64,000 bases of DNA from Mycolicibacterium rhodesiae JS60. Its GTDB lineage: Bacteria > Actinomycetota > Actinomycetes > Mycobacteriales > Mycobacteriaceae. The first letter of the stretch is position 1, and every line of letters begins with the position of its first letter. Location of the stretch: assembly GCA_000230935.2 (NCBI GenBank), contig AGIQ01000002.1, positions 1,364,001 through 1,428,000 of the forward strand. Reading direction: 5' to 3'. This document shows, in pieces, positions 60,812 through 64,000 of the stretch. Below the pieces are notes generated by a model. The model had not been told where the DNA came from and made no database searches. It saw only the letters and a list, made by a program, of their open reading frames with translations. Made by a program: the position numbers and the translations under genes.

Positions 60812-61417
60812 TCACTCGGCGGCACTGATCAGATGGGTCATGATCGCGATCTCTCGCTGCTGAGCCTCGACGATCAGCCTGGCGGTATGGATCGCGTCGG
60901 CGCTTTGTCCGTGGGCGATCTCGTCCTGTGCCATCGTTATCGCACCCTGGTGGTGGCCGATCATCGACCGTGCCCACAGAGTGTCGAATGCCGCGTCGTT
61001 GAGTGACTGAAGCCTGGTGATCGTGGCATCGTCGACCATGCCCGCCATCGCCATGCCGTCATGGCCTGCGCCGGGCCCATGGTCGTGGTCGGCATGCTCA
61101 TTCCATTGCGCGAGAAGCTTATTGAGCGTCTGAATCTCTGCTTGCTGGTCGGCGGCGATGTGGGCCGCGATCACCCGCAGGTCAGGGTTCTGAGTATGGG
61201 CGGGCACCATCGCTGCCAGGAACACACCCTGCTGGTGGTGGGGGATCATGTTTCGAGCGAAGGTGACATCGGCCGCGTTGTGCTGGGCTGACGAGGCGCC
61301 CTGGGTGATCGCAGACCCACCGTGACCGGCGTGCGGACCTTCGGCGGGCTGGCCACACGACGTCACTGCGGTGACGACGGCCAGCGCGACGGTTGCCACG
61401 CCGTACGTCGGTTTCAC
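60812..61417 (-). CDS. DUF305 family secreted lipoprotein
   Basis: The 201-residue protein has a signal peptide ending TAVTSCGQ (lipobox-like Cys), a His/Gly-rich linker, and two DUF305 repeats marked by FARNMIPHHQQGVFLAAM and WARSMIGHHQGAITMAQDEI. The middle segment HADHDHGPGAGHDGMAMAGM is rich in His and Met, which suggests copper or other metal binding at the cell surface. Its start overlaps the stop of the M28 peptidase gene by 4 bases. A CmtR-like metal sensor lies nearby on the other strand. Confidence 0.87.
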   Translation of the reverse strand: MKPTYGVATVALAVVTAVTSCGQPAEGPHAGHGGSAITQGASSAQHNAADVTFARNMIPHHQQGVFLAAMVPAHTQNPDLRVIAAHIAADQQAEIQTLNKLLAQWNEHADHDHGPGAGHDGMAMAGMVDDATITRLQSLNDAAFDTLWARSMIGHHQGAITMAQDEIAHGQSADAIHTARLIVEAQQREIAIMTHLISAAE

Positions 61418-62940
61418 GGCTTGGCGACGACGTGTCGAGTGCGGTCGTCGCGCGCCGGGACGCCGTTGCGGCCGCCGAGATCCTGGGAATAGAGCGCGGT
61501 CACGTAGGCGGCTCCGCCTCCGTTGATGCCCAGTGCGGTTCGGTTGATGTGTTCCAGCGTGTCGGTTGCCTGGTGGTAGTTCGGGTCATACGGCTGGCCG
61601 GCGACGCCGCCCCACAATCTGGCTTCCTCGGCTGTCATCGTGGTTTCGGCCCCGGAGAAGATCGCTCCGGCGGGTATTCCTGCGCGAGTGAATGACTCGT
61701 AGTCTGACCGCGCCTGGAAGGAGACGTCTTGGGCGGTTTTGCCCGCGCTTTTCAGGTAGGCCACGAGCGCGCGCTCGATACCGGCAGAACCCTCGGGCAC
61801 CCGCGGTGCCTCGCGCTGGGGGTCGCGGGGCCCTGATTGGTCACCGTCCAACGTGAAGTAACCGGCGTTCGGCGACGCCAGCATGTCGAAGTTGAGGTAC
61901 AGCGCAATGTCTTCGAGCTGGTCGACGTCGAGCGACTGCACATAGTTCGCCGAGCCGAGCAGGCCGATCTCTTCGGCGCTCCAGAAGGCGAATCGAACTG
62001 CGTTCTGCACGGGTGGCGAGCTACCCATCTGGAGCGCGGTTTCCAGAACTGCCGCCACCCCGGAGCCGTTGTCGTCCATCCCAGGCCCCGCAGGCACGCT
62101 GTCCAAATGTCCGCCCACGATCACGACGTCGTGGGTGGAGCCGGTTTTGGTCTGCGCAAGCACGTTTCGGGTTCTCTCGGTCCGCACTCCGGCGTTGAGT
62201 TTGATCGTCGCGGTGCCCGGCCGGCTGCGCAGTCGGGCACCGTCGGCTTTGGTGACGCTGACGACCGGAATGGTGACGCGGGTCTGTTCGCCCAGGGTGG
62301 CACCCGACTGTTCATCGTCGACGTTGTCGGCGACGATCAGCGCCACCGCACCACGCGCGGCGGCGGCAAGCTGCTTGTCGCCGAACGGGCACTTGCCCCG
62401 GTCGACGAGGACCACCGCACCGGAGACCGCCATACCGTCGTAGTCGGCGGCGGTACAGCCGGGACTGTTCTCCACCCGCGCCGGCACCAGCGGGCCCGTC
62501 ACCCCCTGCGGCGGGGTCCCCGCCGTGTACTCGAGTGGTTGCGCTTCTACCTTGGTTCCGCCGACAGTCACCTCGGGCGGGTCGGCGAACGGGAACCGCA
62601 GCTCGAACTCGGGAGTCTGTACGTCGAAACCTTTGGACCGCAATGCATTGGCGACGAAGTCGACGCTGGCGTCGTAGCCGGGGGTACCCACCGCCCGATT
62701 CCCGCCATTGGCGTCGGCGATGTGTTGAAGCGTCGTCAGATGGGCCATCATGGCGTCGGTGGTCACTCGGTCCCGGATCATCGTTGCGAAGTCGGCGGTG
62801 CCCTGTGTGCTGGCCGTCGTGGTGGGATGGCTGACGTTGCCGGCTCCACCGCACGCGCTGAGCATCAGAATGCTGATCGCGGCCGCCGTCCACGCCGGCA
62901 GCCTCCGATATGCGTTGACCACGGAGTCCACGTTAGCCAT
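61414..62940 (-). CDS. M28 family secreted aminopeptidase (LpqL-like lipoprotein)
   Basis: The 508-residue protein has a lipoprotein signal (ISILMLSACGG), an inserted PA domain (about residues 150-260, with DYDGMAVSGAVVLVDRGKCPFGDKQLAAA), and an M28 zinc peptidase core. The metal ligands are visible in VGGHLDSVPAGPGMDDNGSGVAAVLE, FWSAEEIGLLGS and YHQATDTLEHIN. It is like M. tuberculosis LpqL. It would trim N-terminal residues of extracellular peptides. Start ATG 62940; GTG four codons later is an alternative. Coupled to the DUF305 gene. Confidence 0.9.
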   Translation of the reverse strand: MANVDSVVNAYRRLPAWTAAAISILMLSACGGAGNVSHPTTTASTQGTADFATMIRDRVTTDAMMAHLTTLQHIADANGGNRAVGTPGYDASVDFVANALRSKGFDVQTPEFELRFPFADPPEVTVGGTKVEAQPLEYTAGTPPQGVTGPLVPARVENSPGCTAADYDGMAVSGAVVLVDRGKCPFGDKQLAAAARGAVALIVADNVDDEQSGATLGEQTRVTIPVVSVTKADGARLRSRPGTATIKLNAGVRTERTRNVLAQTKTGSTHDVVIVGGHLDSVPAGPGMDDNGSGVAAVLETALQMGSSPPVQNAVRFAFWSAEEIGLLGSANYVQSLDVDQLEDIALYLNFDMLASPNAGYFTLDGDQSGPRDPQREAPRVPEGSAGIERALVAYLKSAGKTAQDVSFQARSDYESFTRAGIPAGAIFSGAETTMTAEEARLWGGVAGQPYDPNYHQATDTLEHINRTALGINGGGAAYVTALYSQDLGGRNGVPARDDRTRHVVAKP

Positions 62941-63182
62941 AGACCCGGTTGCACTGCCCGGAAGACGTTGATCGTGATCAGCGTGGGCACATGGTCGGGC
63001 GTCCGCGATCTCACCGTCGGCGGGCTATCACGACGTCGTCGTGCGTATGCTGACCTTCCGCGCCTGCCGGTATCGCGCGCGGGCGTCGCCGTACAACAAC
63101 TCAACATTTAGCGAGTTGCCGCGTCTCGGGCCACCTTCGCCCGGTGTCTGGCGGTAGCGAAAATATAAGTACAGACTTCTAT

Positions 63183-63202
63183 GTATACAGCGATTTGTGT
63201 AC
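63183..63202. promoter_or_regulatory. Candidate CmtR-like operator
   Basis: gtataca, 6 bases, tgtgtac is an imperfect palindrome (one mismatch) 11 bases before the metal-sensor start, in an AT-rich stretch. ArsR/SmtB sensors bind such sites over their own promoter. Confidence 0.5.
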
Positions 63203-63213
63203 TATCTAGGGTC

Positions 63214-63543
63214 ATGGAAACGGTCATCGCCCGGGACGCGTTGACCAGATTCGGGTACGCATTGTCCGACTCGACACGCACGCAGATCTTGCTGAAGTTG
63301 CGCAGTGGGGCGGCATACCCATCTGACCTCGCGGACGCCATTGGCGTATCCAGGCAGATGCTCTCCAATCACCTCTCTTGCCTGCGGGGATGCGGGTTGG
63401 TGGTGGCGGTGCCGGAAGGTCGCCGTACCCGGTATGAGTTGGCGGACAGGCGAATTGCCCACGCCCTCGAGGACCTGCTCGGTCTGGTGGTGGCGGTGGA
63501 TCCGAGCTGCTGTGGTGCCAGTGCGGACGGGGAATGCTGCTAA
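63214..63543 (+). CDS. ArsR/SmtB metal sensor, CmtR-like
   Basis: The 109-residue winged-helix repressor has SDLADAIGVSRQMLSNHLSCLRGCGLVVAVPEGRRTRYELADRRIAHAL. This keeps the LSCLRGC pair of CmtR (Cys57/Cys61 in M. tuberculosis), and the C-terminus VDPSCCG supplies the third Cys. A further pair, ECC, ends the protein. CmtR senses Cd(II)/Pb(II) and releases DNA when metal binds. ATG 63214 is chosen by alignment. Its TAA overlaps the transporter start by one base, so it probably controls that gene. Confidence 0.9.
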   Translation: METVIARDALTRFGYALSDSTRTQILLKLRSGAAYPSDLADAIGVSRQMLSNHLSCLRGCGLVVAVPEGRRTRYELADRRIAHALEDLLGLVVAVDPSCCGASADGECC

Positions 63544-64000
63544 TGGCTTTCGAACTCGGACTGCCGTCGATTGGCCGCCCTGTGCTGGGCGCCGAGCGCC
63601 GCCGATTGTTGCAGCGACGCATTCGGTGGTTCGTCGCGTCCACAATTACCTACAACGTGGTCGAGGCGGTGATCGCGATCAGCGAGGGCACCCGAGCTTC
63701 ATCGGCCGCCCTGATCGGCTTCGGTCTCGACTCGGTTATCGAGGTCTCCTCGGCTGCCGCCGTCGCCTGGCAGTTCGCCGGAAGTGATCCGGAGCGTCGC
63801 GAGAAGATCACGCTGCGAATCATCGCCGTTTCCTTCTTCGCGCTAGCCCTCTACGTGAGTGTCAACTCGATCCTGGCGCTGGTCGGACTCGGCGAGCGCG
63901 CGCAACACTCTGCCATCGGGATTGCCTTGGCTGCAGCCAGTTTGGTGGTCATGCCGACGCTCTCGTGGGCACAGCGCCGGGCGGGGCGCGAACTCGGGTC
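63543..64000 (+). CDS. Cation transporter, CDF-like (3' end outside window)
   Basis: ATG 63543 opens a frame that stays open to the window end (152 residues seen). It has a polar N-terminus MAFELGLPSIGRP and then hydrophobic segments, with RWFVASTITYNVVEAVIAISEGTRASSAALIGFGLDSVIEVSSAAAVAW. The Asp in GFGLDSVIE within the second helix is the usual metal-binding position of cation diffusion family proteins. Overlap with the CmtR-like gene suggests efflux of a heavy metal. Confidence 0.8.
   Translation, partial: MAFELGLPSIGRPVLGAERRRLLQRRIRWFVASTITYNVVEAVIAISEGTRASSAALIGFGLDSVIEVSSAAAVAWQFAGSDPERREKITLRIIAVSFFALALYVSVNSILALVGLGERAQHSAIGIALAAASLVVMPTLSWAQRRAGRELG

Noticed and set aside
61837..63111. 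A 424-codon plus-strand frame opposite the M28 peptidase
   Set aside because: The peptidase has complete metal and PA-domain motifs; the opposite frame has none.

Overview
The window is high-GC actinobacterial DNA. Its gene content and order point to a Mycobacterium/Mycolicibacterium species. From position 5.7 kb to 56.4 kb the backbone follows the M. tuberculosis Rv0539-Rv0566c segment in order: GT2 glycosyltransferase, DUF2064 protein, integral membrane protein, menE, DUF3349, pitA, VOC, SDR, menB, fadD8, menC, bpoC, menD, Rv0556, mgtA, menG, geranylgeranyl reductase, grcC1, htpX, gpsA, monooxygenase, yajQ. Those correspondences are recalled from knowledge of M. tuberculosis, not searched. 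The species cannot be named from the sequence alone.

Region by region. 0-5.7 kb: the end of an NAD-dependent epimerase, the ahpC-ahpD peroxide defence operon, a nitronate monooxygenase, a DinB/MDMPI-like protein and a two-component system. 5.7-10.6 kb: a tightly coupled operon of a glycosyltransferase, a DUF2064 protein, a methyltransferase, a molybdopterin oxidoreductase and a membrane protein, facing an Rv0541c-like membrane protein. 10.6-21.2 kb: menE, pitA flanked by two DUF3349 paralogues, menB and fadD8. 21.3-33.8 kb: an accessory block lying between fadD8 and menC. It holds a DmbC-type haloalkane dehalogenase, NrtS, DUF427, an ECF sigma/anti-sigma/flavin disulfide reductase operon, a TetR, an AhpD-like protein, a deiodinase-like thioredoxin-fold protein, CcdA plus a TlpA-type lipoprotein, a Crp/Fnr regulator, an MFS transporter and an acyl-CoA ligase. 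33.8-56.4 kb: menC, menD and menG of menaquinone synthesis, the isoprenoid genes (geranylgeranyl reductase, grcC1), htpX, MscS, gpsA, a Baeyer-Villiger type monooxygenase and yajQ, with several inserted regulators and oxidoreductases.

56.5-60.66 kb is a small genomic island inserted in the 3' half of a tRNA-Tyr(GUA) gene. It is bounded by a perfect 66-bp direct repeat (56533-56598 and 60593-60658). It carries a truncated tyrosine integrase, candidate integrase arm sites at both ends, an ADP-ribosyltransferase-like ORF preceded by a coupled micro-ORF, a broken gene with an A-AAA-AAG slippery heptamer, a compact three-gene operon of uncharacterised proteins (60042 down to 58226), and the tail of an ImmA/IrrE-like protein. 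The three-gene operon is the best candidate for an undescribed system.

60.8-64 kb: a DUF305 lipoprotein coupled to an LpqL-type M28 peptidase, then a CmtR-like metal sensor overlapping a cation transporter that runs off the end of the window. The menaquinone genes (menE, menB, menC, menD, menG) and the polyprenyl/geranylgeranyl genes supply head group, side chain and final reduction steps of the same electron carrier. The AhpC/AhpD, CcdA/TlpA, sigma-factor and MscS/HtpX genes suggest redox and envelope stress functions around it.
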